A stretch of 64,000 bases of DNA from Hydrangea macrophylla (lineage: Eukaryota; Streptophyta; Magnoliopsida; Cornales; Hydrangeaceae): positions 32,713,095 through 32,777,094 of the forward strand of contig CM066989.1 of NCBI GenBank assembly GCA_033977485.1, read 5' to 3'. Position 1 is the first letter of the stretch. Each line of letters opens with the position of its first letter. Position numbers and translations under genes: made by a program. This document shows, piece after piece, positions 35,501-46,370 of the stretch. The notes beneath the pieces are model-generated. The model saw nothing but the letters and a program-made list of their open reading frames with translations. It was not told where the DNA came from and made no database searches.

Positions 35501-37148
35501 CAGTAGGAATCTGTTCCATCGTAAGTTCCTTACTCGTACTCCTGATTGTAGCCAAATTACTTGCAAGAAACATGTCACTCGCTGGCTGACACTAGAATTT
35601 AATCATCGGACTTCCTGGTATTGAAAACACGATCGTCCTAGTAGGGCAATCCAAATTGGCACTGCACCTAGTCAACCAATCCATCCCTAGGATAATGTCG
35701 AGCTCTGACATCGATAGAACTACCAAGTCCGCTGGAAAACTCCTATCTCCCAAGGTCAATGGACAATCTTTACATACTTTACCCAACTTAATGGTCACGC
35801 CCAAAAGTGACACAGCATGAAGTGCTGGCTCGAGTGTCTGGGGTTCTAAACCCAACTGACGCACAATCTTAACAGCAATAAAAGAACGTGCAGCTCCAGT
35901 ATCAAATAAAGCTTTAACTGGACTATGAAAGAGTACAAGTGTACCTTCCAAATGTTGCTGCTCATCAGCATTAAAGCCTGCTTCTCCCAGGATTATTGCA
36001 TTCACCCTCGTTAGATCTGGAGGTCCTTGAATTCCTTGAACTGGTGCCCCGTAGTATCCTCCTCGTGGCGCACGACAATCCTTGCTCAAGTGTCCTGGTT
36101 TGTTGCAGTTGTGATAGACAATATCTGGCTTGCGATTGGATCTGTAGACAGTGGAGTTTCTTGAAATATGTCCTGGCTTTCCACAGTTAAAACATCCTCC
36201 ACTATTGCTTGGTGGGGCTGTTAGTACTGCCTGCGGCTGTAGTTCTCGCTGTTGATATTGCTGGGGTCGATTATAACCCTACTGAGGTTTCCTGGCTCCT
36301 TCCCAGATTCTCTTATTTCCTTGAAAGTTTTCCTGAGGTCTCCATCCTTGGGTATTTCTTGGTGGTCGATTATGGAAATTCCTCTATTGAAACCCTCGTG
36401 ACGACTGAGGTCAATTCGTCTGTGATTGCTGTACTGGATTAGCATCCTTTTCTAATCTTGTAGCAAATCTAACAATTCCCTCATACGACTGGTTCAGATG
36501 ACCAACCATCATATGTCTGAGATGGGGGTTCAGTCCTTGGTGAAATCTCTTCACCTTCTTCTGCGGAGTGTCTATCATATGCTGAGCAAATCTGGATAGA
36601 CGCTCGAACTGTGTTGTATATTCCCGTACATTCCATCCTCCTTGGATCAAATTGAGAAAGTTCCTTTCCTGTTGATCTCTCTCATCTTCTGGAAAATACT
36701 TTTCTAAAAATCTGCCTTTGATTGTCTCCCACGACATAGCTCTAGCGGCATTAATCCCGATAGTGGCTCGCTCGGCTTCCCACCAATCTGCGGCGGCATA
36801 AGTGAGTTGAAACGTAGCAAGGCGACGCTTCTCCTGCTCGTTGCATTCTAACGCTTCAAAGATTAACTCCATTTCCCTTATCCATTGCTCGGCTTTCCAT
36901 GGTTCCGTCAGTCCATCAAATTTCTCGGGACGTAAACCACGAAAATTTACTAACAATTTGTCTCCGGTTTGTCTCTGTTGAAACGGTGTACCCGGGGGCT
37001 GGACAGGTCGTTGATTGGTAGCATGATTGTAGGTATCTCCTACATGCTCCATCCTCTGCATGAATGCTTCAAAAATTCCCGACGGATCCATTCCTTCCGG
37101 AATAAGTGCTCCATTACGCGCTTGGTGATTTATCAAGGGTCCCACCAT
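32600..37148 (-). pseudogene. Ty3/gypsy chromovirus gag-pol, nonsense-riddled
   Basis: Minus strand from ATG at 37148. Domains in order: gag (AEQWIREMELIFEALECNEQ, about 36900), two zinc knuckles (36060-36190), protease (FDTGAARSFI, about 35900), reverse transcriptase ([22 protein letters not shown]; 34824-35573), RNase H ([13 protein letters not shown]), integrase zinc finger (H..H..C..C, about 33750-33860), integrase core and a C-terminal region, then a chromodomain (IQWKHHDEGEASWE, about 32650). A single frame is kept from gag to about 32810. It is broken by nine stops: 36411, 36384, 36279, 35592, 34824, 34338, 33753, 33513 and 33366. A one-base shift near 32810 precedes the chromodomain. 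Knuckle cysteines are also damaged (last Cys of the first, first Cys of the second). The chromodomain and domain order place it among chromoviruses, Tekay/Del-like by overall look. Confidence 0.93.
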
Positions 37149-37711
37149 AATAACAAGTGCCGCCTACAAGAGGCTAAAAATTAGCTGAAAGTCTTCTCGT
37201 AGAAACGAACTCAAGATAGAACAAGAAACAGCAAAACTAACAATTCTACTAAACAACGCAGCACAACGCAACATCCAAACAATAACAAAAGTACTGCTCG
37301 TATATATATATATATCAAAAGATGTACCGTATAGTACATACTAGTCAAACTGTGTACCATATGGGACAAGAGTTACAACAACTAAAGTCAGCTAATACTA
37401 TACAAAGCTATGGTCAATAGCTATCTCTCAAACTCCCAAAAATCTGGTGGACAACATGTCCTAATATAAACTAGCAAAATCTATACCCTGCAGATCCTGA
37501 CGCAAAAGTCGTCAGCATCTGATCTTGCTGGTGGTGCCTCGTCCTCTGGGTCTATATCCATCTCCTCAAGTGGATCATCCTCAACTGGTGCGACAAGATC
37601 TCCGACTACTACCCCTATATCCCAATCCTCTATCATCTCTGCATCATCGTCCTCCATCACGTCTGCTATCGCCTGGTTAGCGACATCAACAGCTGTGGAT
37701 ATCGCAGGTTG
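37149..37711 (-). other. 5' region of gypsy element with acidic 58-aa frame
   Basis: No primer binding site complementary to a tRNA was seen here and no 5' LTR end. A 58-codon frame at 37481-37657 (minus) is strongly acidic (MEDDDAEMIEDWDIG, PLEEMDIDPEDE). It resembles the LTR short frames in composition and orientation but does not align with them convincingly. It may be LTR- or leader-derived. Confidence 0.35.
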
Positions 37712-37885
37712 TCTTACCCACAGCTATTCTTTTAAAACCTTTTCTAAATTTTAAATTCAAAAACAAATGAGTCGCCACTTAATTTTTAAAAGGAAAAATT
37801 AAGAAATCATTTAAAGGAAACTGATCTTTTGCGAAACCAAAGATTAACTAGGTCCGGGGATTATGGAATGAGAGAGGAAGGAGCC
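37712..37885. repeat. Fragment of another LTR-type repeat (GAGTCGCCAC)
   Basis: The motif ATGAGTCGCCACTTAATTTTT followed by a TCCGGGGATTATGGAATGAGAG stretch is, from memory, a common segment of dispersed plant LTR elements. It is cut on the right by the TG start of the Athila-like LTR at 37886, and the gypsy element joins on its left. The exact left junction is uncertain. Confidence 0.35.
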
Positions 37886-39215
37886 TGATCGGGAGAGAAC
37901 AAATCCTATTTATACGCCTTAACGAGCATTTGTTAGTACCTTTTTATCCTGTTTTTGTATATTGTTACTTCGTTTTCTATTTTCTGACAGGTTTTGGAAG
38001 AAATCAAGTATATCAGGCTAAACAGGGTGAAAAAGTATAAGAAAAGAAGCTGAAAAAGCCAGTTCGCGCGTGCGATCCGCTCGCGCGAGAATCCCAAAAT
38101 CGCTCGCGCGATCTGCGGGCGCGAAGTGCCAAATGTCGCGCTCGCGGGACTCGCTCGCGCGATATATGTAAAAATCAAAGTTGCGTATTTCAGTATTCTG
38201 AACACTCCTGTGTAAACGAGACTGCCTAATTGCGTCCAGATTGTAAAATATATCAGTTTCAGTTCGTTTCGAGTTAGGAAAGCTTCCAAAACTTGTTATA
38301 AATCTATATATACCCTATTTTAATTCAATTAGAGGGTTGCCAAATATTATACACACAATATACAACCATACTTTCAGCCATTGAAGAGAGGAAAGCAAGG
38401 AGAAGAAGAAGAAGACCAAGGATTTCCATGGCCTCCTCCATCAACTACTTGTCATCCATCACTTCCATGGACAGCTAGACCGTAGATCTAGGGTTTCAAT
38501 GAAGCCCTAGTCAAGTAATAGGGTTTTATTTATGTTTTTTATTTTAGTTTTATTATGTATGGATGACAGTCACATGTTTCGAGGATTTTTATAAATAAAT
38601 CGAACTTCTAGTGATTAAATCATTGCTTTCAAAGTTTATTCTTGTCTTAGATCTATTTTGACTGTGATGTGCTCAATGATCTATGCTCGCTGTGCTTGTT
38701 TAGATTATTTACATGTGATGGTGCTTTATTGATTTGTGCTATCAAGTATCCGAATAATCCATGCCTAGATTAGATGAATTATGTCACATCCCTAGTTTAG
38801 TGTGGGATAATTCATGCTAACCGAAGATGGAATATGTTGGTGCTTGAACCATGATTATTCTCTTGACGGAGGAGTTGGGCTTGTAGCCACAATTCCCCAT
38901 ATTCATCCAATGTAATAAGCTAAAGTAATTCATAAATACCCTTATTATGAAACTAGTGGTGGATTTGCAATCCTAGGTTCCCTTCACATATTTACAAAAA
39001 CACTTTTAATTGCTTTCATAGTTTAGATTTATTTTTAGTGTTATTAGTTTAATTAAAATCAAATCAAAATCCGTTTTCATAATTAACTAAAGTTAGGTTT
39101 TAAAATTAAGTCGCTGTAGTTAACCAATCCCTGTGGGTTCGACCTTTGCTTTCACACTACAAATCTTTTGAAAAGTAAAGTATATACTTTTTATATCTTG
39201 ATATTGACAACATCA
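37886..39215 (+). repeat. Athila-like element, LTR 1
   Basis: 1330 bp, TGATCGGG...ACATCA. It is almost identical to LTR 2 at 45030-46346 and followed five bases later by a tRNA-Asp primer site. It contains a TCGCGCGA palindrome cluster (38063-38165), a TATA box at 38305-38312 and, in the leader, a 16-codon upstream frame (MASSINYLSSITSMDS) preserved in both LTRs. LTR 1 has 14 bases inside the GC-rich cluster that LTR 2 lacks. Confidence 0.95.
38305..38312 (+). promoter_or_regulatory. TATA box of LTR 1
   Basis: TATATATA followed by CCC, about 140 bases after the GC-rich palindrome cluster and 120 before the short leader frame. The same motif is at 45436-45443 in LTR 2. Confidence 0.6.
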
Positions 39216-39220
39216 ATTTT

Positions 39221-39239
39221 TGGCGCCGTTGCCGGGGAT
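39221..39239 (+). promoter_or_regulatory. Primer binding site, tRNA-Asp
   Basis: TGGCGCCGTTGCCGGGGAT is complementary to the 3' 19 nt (with CCA) of plant tRNA-Asp(GTC), the primer typical of Athila/Tat-group gypsy elements. It begins 5 nt after the LTR end. Confidence 0.9.
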
Positions 39240-39715
39240 TGCATTACTACCTTTAGTTTTTATAATCCTAATTTAGTTAATTCGTAAATATTAGAAGTAG
39301 GTACTAATTTTCTTATTTTCCATTTTTGATTTTTAAGTACTAACTTTTCTTTTTATTTTATAGGTTTTCGAGTCATCAAATTCCAACGTTTCCGAGTGGA
39401 GTAGCTAATTACATCAAAGGAGCTTACGCAAATAAAATAAATAAAAATTAAGTAAATTTCTCGCTTTAACTTCGCATCAAACCACTGTAAGTCAGGGCGC
39501 TGTGACGCAATTACTTGCATTAGGTTAGTTGTGGAGTGAACACTGCATTAGTTAGGAAACCCGGGGCGCTGTGCTTGACGCGGTCATTGTATTACAGGAT
39601 AATATTCATGCATCATAGTAGTACTGTGTGCTTGCTTGCCGTCTTATTTGCGTGATTGCTATTTGTTTCTTTTGTTTAGTTAGTCATTTTAGTTTCTTTT
39701 CCTTTGTTTTAGTTT

Positions 39716-42421
39716 ATGTTCAGTACACGTTCAAATAAACCGGAATTAAAACCTTTCGACTCTGAATTTGAACGCACCCTAAGAGTTAATAAGTCTTCAA
39801 ACTTAACTTCTAGCGCTAAGTTTTTAATAGACGACGATTTGACACCAAAACCAACGTCTTTATTTGAGTCCGAAATACGTAGTACCCTTACAAGATTAAA
39901 GAAACCACGCTTTCATAACATAGAACCGATTAAAATGGCAGACATTGGAAATAACAATAACAACCAAAATAATAACAGAGATAATATGAATAACCTTAAT
40001 ATACCGCCACCTCCTCCACTCATAAATTATTTTATTCCTACTACTTACACGCCACAAGTCGGTATCGAATTACCGGAGGCGACGGCAGCTCACTTTGAGA
40101 TAAAGTTGTCTACCATCTCGCTACTTCCGTCTTTCCATGGCCGTCTAAATGAAGATCCATATCAACACTTAGGAGATTTTCAGGCTATATGCTCTACTTT
40201 GAAAATCCAAAACTTAAATGATGATGAATTAAAATTGCGGCTCTTTCCATTTTCTTTAAGAGACAAAGCTAAGTATTGGCTTCAATCACTTGAGCCAAAC
40301 ACAATTAAAACATGGGAAGCCTTACACACCGCATTTTTACAAAAGTTTTTTCCTATTATGCGTACAAATCAAATAAGGAAATCTATCACTAATTTTATAA
40401 TGCAAGATGGGGAGACACTTTACGATACGTGGGAGAAATTTAAAGAATTATTACGCTCTTGCCCACATCATCAGGTTCCTAAGTGGCAACTTGTTCAGGT
40501 CTTCTACGAGGGACTTATTCCCTCTGTCCGTAATACCGTCGATGCCGTTTGTGCGGGAACTTTCCTACACAAAAGCGCCGATGAGGCCTGGAAATTTTTT
40601 GAAACGTTAAGCAAGAATTCGATGCATCAGGCTGTATCAGTACGTTCCGAGGGATATCATTCACAACCTAAGAGGGAGGTAAAGTTCGAGTCAAGTCAGT
40701 CAATTGAAATAAAAGAACTATCTAACAAACTTGACCGACTTTTAACAATGAACCAAACGACAGCCCCACCCGCTCATGAAATTTGTGCATTATGTTCTGA
40801 TCCTTCACATTCGATACTTGCATGTCCATCGGCGAGCCAATTTCCGGAATTCGTGGAGCAACACATTAATTCTATTCAATAATACCCACGAAATAATTAT
40901 AATTCGACTACTAATAATCCGGATGCGCCATGGAGAAACCATCCTAACTTCTCGTGGAAAAATAATAATAATAATCCTAATAAGGCGACTAATTTTCCTA
41001 ATGCATATCGACCTCAGTTGCAACCTAATCAATACCAACAACCGCCTCCTAATCCGAACCCTCCAAGGGGTAACGTTTTTGAGGAAAAGGTGTTGGCATC
41101 CCTTAGTAAAATTGAAACACAAGTACAGGCACAAGCACAAATAGTGCACTCTCACACACAATCCATTGCGAAGCTTGAATCCCAAATGGGACAACTAGCT
41201 ACTGTAGTGAGTCGTAGAAATGAGGGGACGTTGCCTAGTCAAACAATTCAAAACCCTAAGGGACAATTTGAGGTTAAGGGGTCGAATGAACAAGTAAACG
41301 CCGTCTCAACTAGGATGACTACACGAGAGGAGGTGATAGAAACCCTTAATAAGAATGAGAATGTGATAGATATGAACATCAACTCTAATAAAGAGAGGGG
41401 TGAGGACGTGAATCAAAGTAGAAAAGAAAATGAACCGGTCCCAACAAATTATATTCCGAGAATGCCATATCCACCTAATATTGAGGAACCGTCTCATCTT
41501 TCAAAGAAAAAGTCAAAAGTCGAAGATATACTCGAGGTATTTAAACAAGTTAAGATTAATATTCCTTTCCTTGACGCTATTAAGCAAATTCCCGCTTACG
41601 CTAAATGTTTAAAAGACCTTTATACACAAAAACGCAAAATACGGAGTCATACTCCTAAAAAGGTCTTCCTCACTGAAAAAGTAAGTTCGATTTTTCAACA
41701 CGCTCCTCCAAAATACAAAGATCCAGGTATGCCTACGATTTCATGTGTCATAGGTGACACTATCATTCATAGGGCTCTCCTTGACTTAGGAGCTAGTGTT
41801 AACCTCTTACCTTATCAAGTCTATAAACAACTAGGTCTAGGTGAACTTAAACCTACGGCCGCTACCATTCAATTAGTGGATCGTTCCGTCAAAGTACCTA
41901 GAGGAATCGTCGAAGACGTCTTAGTTAAAGTTGATCAATGTTTTTATTCAGTAGATTTTATGGTCCTTGACACCGAACCGGTGCTGGATACTAGAAAATA
42001 CACTCCTGTTATTCTTGGTCGTCCATTCTTAGCCACGGCCAACGCACGTGTCAATTGTAGAACAGGGGTGATGAAAGTGTCGTTCGGGAATATAAAATTA
42101 AAATTAAATATTTTTAATGCTGCTGATCAACCTCCTAAAGACGACGATTACCTATGTGAGGCGGAATGTGAGGTAAGACGGAATATTGAGCTTAGTAACA
42201 AAATAAATATCAATGAGGGAAAAGATATAGTGGATGATGATTGGATGAATCCTAATGTCTCGGAGCCTAATGAAGAATTTACTCGAAAGATGAGAAATCG
42301 ATTTGAACGTAATTCGGGAGAACCGTCGAATGAATTAATTCCAAGCGACGTTAATTCTGCTAACCACCGAGCTCCCCCTAACGCCCTAAAGGGTACAAAC
42401 TCTGATTTACGACCTCCATGA
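39716..42421 (+). pseudogene. Athila-like gag-protease, unit 1 (one stop)
   Basis: One frame of 901 codons from ATG 39716 to TGA 42419, interrupted only by TAA at 40880-40882. Unit 2 has CAA at that position, so the lesion is a single C-to-T change. The first 80 residues are polar, followed by an Asn-rich and proline run. Retrotrans_gag region: about residues 150-300 (DKAKYWLQSL, TWEALHTAFLQKFFP). CCHC knuckle CALCSDPSHSILAC near 357. A long Asn/Gln-rich linker follows. Protease near 680-800 carries LLDLGASVNLLP; the DLGAS form of the active site is Athila-like. After the protease there is no reverse transcriptase, RNase H or integrase. The protein would give capsid and protease only, so mobility would depend on a partner element. 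Confidence 0.92.
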
Positions 42422-42467
42422 TTCTTGAGCTAGAATGGTCTAGCTGAAGACGTAAAAGTTAGCGCTT

Positions 42468-42485
42468 CTTGGGAGGCAACCCAAG
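42468..42485 (+). promoter_or_regulatory. Conserved hairpin after gag-protease stop
   Basis: CTTGGGAGGCAACCCAAG forms a 6-bp stem with loop AGGCAA, 47 bp after the stop codon. It is exactly repeated at 61973-61990. From memory, GGGAGGCAACCC is a recurring motif in many plant Athila/Tat-related and non-autonomous gypsy elements; its function is not known to me. Confidence 0.6.
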
Positions 42486-42632
42486 CTTGATTTCGTCTGT
42501 TTCTTTGATTTTTGGATGTTTTTTGAGTTATTTTGGTCAGTCTTAGAGTTTTTTCTGGACAGGTTTGGGGGTCGGAATTAATTTATTTTAATATTACATA
42601 CATAATTTTGGCCAAAAAATGGAAAACACCCA

Positions 42633-42872
42633 ACTCGCGCGCGCGATCCGCTCGCGCGAGGCCTCGCTCGCGCGGTCCGCTGGCGCGAGTTTGTGCCTTA
42701 GGCATTTTTTCTTGCTTTTTCTTATATGATGCCTCTGCTTCTTCTCGCGCCTGGTTTCGCGGGCGCAAGGTAGCTCGCGGGCGCAGGGGATCCCGCTGGC
42801 GTGATTATGATTAAAAAAAAAATTGGAAATTCGCGCGCGCGACGGCCGCTCGCACGGACCGCTCGCGCGATT
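42633..42872. repeat. TCGCGCGA palindromes, internal cluster, unit 1
   Basis: Two sub-clusters (42633-42702 and 42745-42872) of CTCGCGCGAG, CGCTCGCGCGG, TTCGCGCGCGCGA and similar. They use the same palindromic core as the LTR cluster at 38063-38165. Unit 2 has the same at 62138-62377. They are strikingly GC-rich inside AT-rich DNA. Confidence 0.9.
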
Positions 42873-45010
42873 CCATATTTTCCTATTTTTTTCCCTTTTG
42901 TTCTCTATATCCTTCCCCCTACCTATTTAATTTGTGTTTCTTTTCTGTTTTTGTTTATTTGGTTCAGTTTAGTTCGTGTTCGTTGTTTTCCTTGTTCTAT
43001 TTATACTTTTTCGTTTTATTTCTTTTCCATTTGTTAGTTTAGTTTATTTTAGCTTAGTTTTTAGATTTATATTCCATATTTAGGTTTCATTTACTTTTAA
43101 TATTCTTTTGTTAGTTTCTTTTTATCTAATATTAACAGGTGGTTCCATTTGGAGCAATTGAACTTTATCGCCATATTCTTATACATTTACCTGTTTGTCA
43201 TTGCCGAGATCGAGGTATTATCGTTCCTTTCTTACATACTCTCCTTTCTTTCGTTTTATTGTTTCATTGGGGACAATGAAAGGTTTAGGTTTGGGGGTAT
43301 GCACACGCATGCACATTATTCTGCAATTTTTCAAAAATTTGCAATACTTGTGTTTAAATACACGATGTTACCGACGTTTTTGCAATCTCAATTTGATACT
43401 TCTTGTTATGTAACTTGGATTGTTATAGAATGGTAAACAAGGAAATATGCGATTAATCATTTGCTGAAGTTATGATATGACGTTTTAAGTTATGTATTGT
43501 TCAAATCATAGTTTTATATCATAAATTTGCACATAAACCTATGCACTGCACGTAGTCGCTTGAATACATGTTGGTTGTGAACTATAATATGATTCGTATT
43601 TCTAGATAACACAAGGTGGAGACTAAACCCGATGAGCTTTTGAGCCAATCTTTTCTTTTTAGAGGGTTATAAATATATTGTGTTTGTCGAATTTCATTGA
43701 AATAGCGCATTAACTTGTTTAGTCTCATTATTCTTGTTTTGGTTAATAGTCAAGTTAAAATATTTGTTACCATGCTAAATAATCTTCCATTGTAAACATT
43801 GAAGAACCGTATTACCCTAGGAAATGATTTTAGGCCCTCTTTGTTTACTGCCGACCGATAAAAGATAAAAATTTCCTTAGTTCGCCCCTTTGAGCCGTTA
43901 CAATGCCTCTTTTTCTTTGTTCACCATTATCCTCTTTAAAAGCTCCAACTTGATCAACTTGGAGTATACCACTGGAAGAGTGATCAACTTTTAGTAGTAT
44001 TAAGGCGATGTGTTGATTGAGAAGAAGAAAATAAGATGCTATTGGGGTAGTTGCTTGGTATTCGATGAATAATCATTTTAGAAGCGAGAAAAGAAAAAGG
44101 AAAAGAAAAAAAATAAAGAAGAGGAAGGTTGAAAAGAAAAATGAAAGAAAAGAAGAAAAATGAAAGAAAGGAAATGAAAGAAGAAGAATGAAAGAAATCG
44201 AACATGCCTTACAATGCCATTCTGAAAAATACCTAATGAATCCTTTCTATCCTTTTTCATTTCCTGAGCCACATTACAACCTTTGAAAAGTCCTATTTGA
44301 TCCTAGGAAACATGGTTTTGATATGTAATTGATGGGAGGGGGATTAAAACATGGTAATGAGTAATTTCTCTTGATTATTGGTGTCCTATCCATGAGACTA
44401 CTGTTCTTTTGTGTCATGCGTCTTTTTCGAGTCATATGTGAGCATTTCTTGTTTTGAGAATATATTTCCTTTACTCAAATATTTTAGAAAAATTTCACCT
44501 ATTTCTGAGTGTTTCATTTTAGAGTGTAATTAACATTGTGAGATTCGTAGTCGAGACATAGTTAAATGGTTATCCGAGTTATATTCCAAGTTCATGACAT
44601 GCGCGTGTTCATTTGACTATCATATAACACACGTGCAATTGTATGAGGAACTCTATTGATTTATACAATGCATGAGCTTGAGATTGTTTTTCATGATTTA
44701 GGTGGATGTTTCATTATGTTTCTTCTTGTTCGTTATTCTATTTCAAATCATTGTTTTATGATAAGGAGTATTGAATGTTTTGTTTTTCATTTTTAATAAA
44801 ACTTTTTAAGTTTACAAGTTAATAAAGATGGTTGTGGGTGACTTGTTGACGAGAACCCTCACGAGACTTCACTCGTCCGACTAGGGACACCTAGAGGTTT
44901 AAAAGGCTTGTTGCATATGCTAAATGCAATCGTGATCCATGCGAAAATGGAGTAGTTTTTTATTTTAGTAGTAGTTTAGTGTTTATTTTAGTTTTGCTCG
45001 AGGACTAGCA

Positions 45011-45029
45011 AAATGTAGGTTTGGGGGTG
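45011..45029 (+). promoter_or_regulatory. Polypurine tract before LTR 2
   Basis: AAATGTAGGTTTGGGGGTG directly precedes the TG start of LTR 2. The 13-bp core TAGGTTTGGGGGT is repeated 1.7 kb upstream at 43286-43298. Confidence 0.65.
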
Positions 45030-46346
45030 TGATCGGGAGAGAACAAATCCTATTTATACGCCTTAACGAGCATTTGTTAGTACCTTTTTATCCTGTTTTT
45101 GTATATTGTTACTTCGTTTTCTATTTTCTGACAGGTTTTGGAAGAAATCAAGTATATCAGGCTAAACAGGGTGAAAAAGCAGAAGAAAAGAAGCTGAAAA
45201 AGTCAGTTCGCGCATGCGATCCGCTCGCGCGAGAATCCCAGAATCGCTCGCGCGATCCGCGCGCGCGAAGTGCCAAATGTCGCGCTCGCGCGATATATGT
45301 AAAAATCAAAGTTGCGTATTTCAGTATTCTGAACACTCCTGTGTAAACGAGACTGCCTAATTGCGTCCAGATTGTAAAATATATCAGTTTCAGTTCGTTT
45401 CGAGTTAGGAAAGCTTCCAAAACTTGTTGTAAATCTATATATACCCTATTTTAATTCAATTAGAGGGTTGCCAAATATTATACACACATTATACAACCAT
45501 ACTTTCAGCCATTGAAGAGAGGAAAGCAAGGAGAAGAAGAAGAAGACCAAGGATTTCCATGGCCTCCTCCATCAACTACTTGTCATCCATCACTTCCATG
45601 GACAGCTAGACCGTAGATCTAGGGTTTCAATGAAGCCCTAGTCAAGTAATAGGGTTTTATTTATGTTTTTTATTTTAGTTTTATTATGTATGGATGACAG
45701 TCACATGTTTCGAGGATTTTTATAAATAAATCGAACTTCTAGTGATTAAATCATTGCTTTCAAAGTTTATTCTTGTCTTAGATCTATTTTGACTGTGATG
45801 TGCTCAATGATCTATGCTCGCTGTGCTTGTTTAGATTATTTACAAGTGATGGTGCTTTATTGATTTGTGCTATCAAGTATCCGAATAATCCATGCCTAGA
45901 TTAGATGAATTATGTCACAACCCTAGTTTAGTGTGGGATAATTCATGCTAACCGAAGATGGAATATGTTGGTGCTTGAACCATGATTATTCTCTTGACGG
46001 AGGAATTGGGCATGTAGCCACAATTCCCCATATTCATCCAATGTAATAAGCTAAAGTAATTCATAAATACCCTTATTATGAATCTAGTGGTGGATTTGCA
46101 ATCCTAGGTTCCCTTCACATATTTACAATAACACTTTTAATTGCTTTCATAGTTTAGATTTATTTTTAGCGTTATTAGTTTAATTAAAATCAAATCAAAA
46201 TCCGTTTTCATAATTAACTAAAGTTAGGTTTTAAAATTAAGTCGCTGTAGTTAACCAATCCCTTTGGGTTCGATCTTTGCTTTCACACTACAAATCTTTT
46301 GAAAAGTAAAGTATATACTTTTTATATCTTGATATTGACAACATCA
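45030..46346 (+). repeat. Athila-like element, shared middle LTR 2
   Basis: 1317 bp, near-identical to LTR 1. It serves both as 3' LTR of unit 1 (polypurine tract on its left) and 5' LTR of unit 2 (primer site on its right). TCGCGCGA cluster at 45207-45295, TATA box at 45436-45443. Confidence 0.95.
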
Positions 46347-46351
46347 ATTTT

Positions 46352-46370
46352 TGGCGCCGTTGCCGGGGAT
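46352..46370 (+). promoter_or_regulatory. Primer binding site, tRNA-Asp, unit 2
   Basis: The same 19-nt match to plant tRNA-Asp as at 39221, 5 nt after the end of LTR 2. Confidence 0.9.

Larger units (their letters stand above)
42422..45010 (+). other. Long 3' non-coding internal region, unit 1
   Basis: About 2.6 kb between the gag-protease stop and the polypurine tract with no coding frame recognised. Landmarks: hairpin at 42468-42485, GC-rich palindromes at 42633-42872, an internal polypurine-like motif at 43286-43298, and an A/G-rich tract at 44085-44200. The first 2.07 kb is repeated almost unchanged in unit 2 (61927-64000), so it is old enough to be a fixed part of the element and not a random insertion. 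Confidence 0.7.

Noticed and set aside
39221..39239. tRNA gene signal
   Set aside because: Only the 3' 19 nt complement of tRNA-Asp is present; it is a primer binding site.
40776..41194. Frames in other phases over Athila-like gag (also 60281-60699)
   Set aside because: They are duplicated because the units are duplicated; the gag-protease phase explains the sequence.
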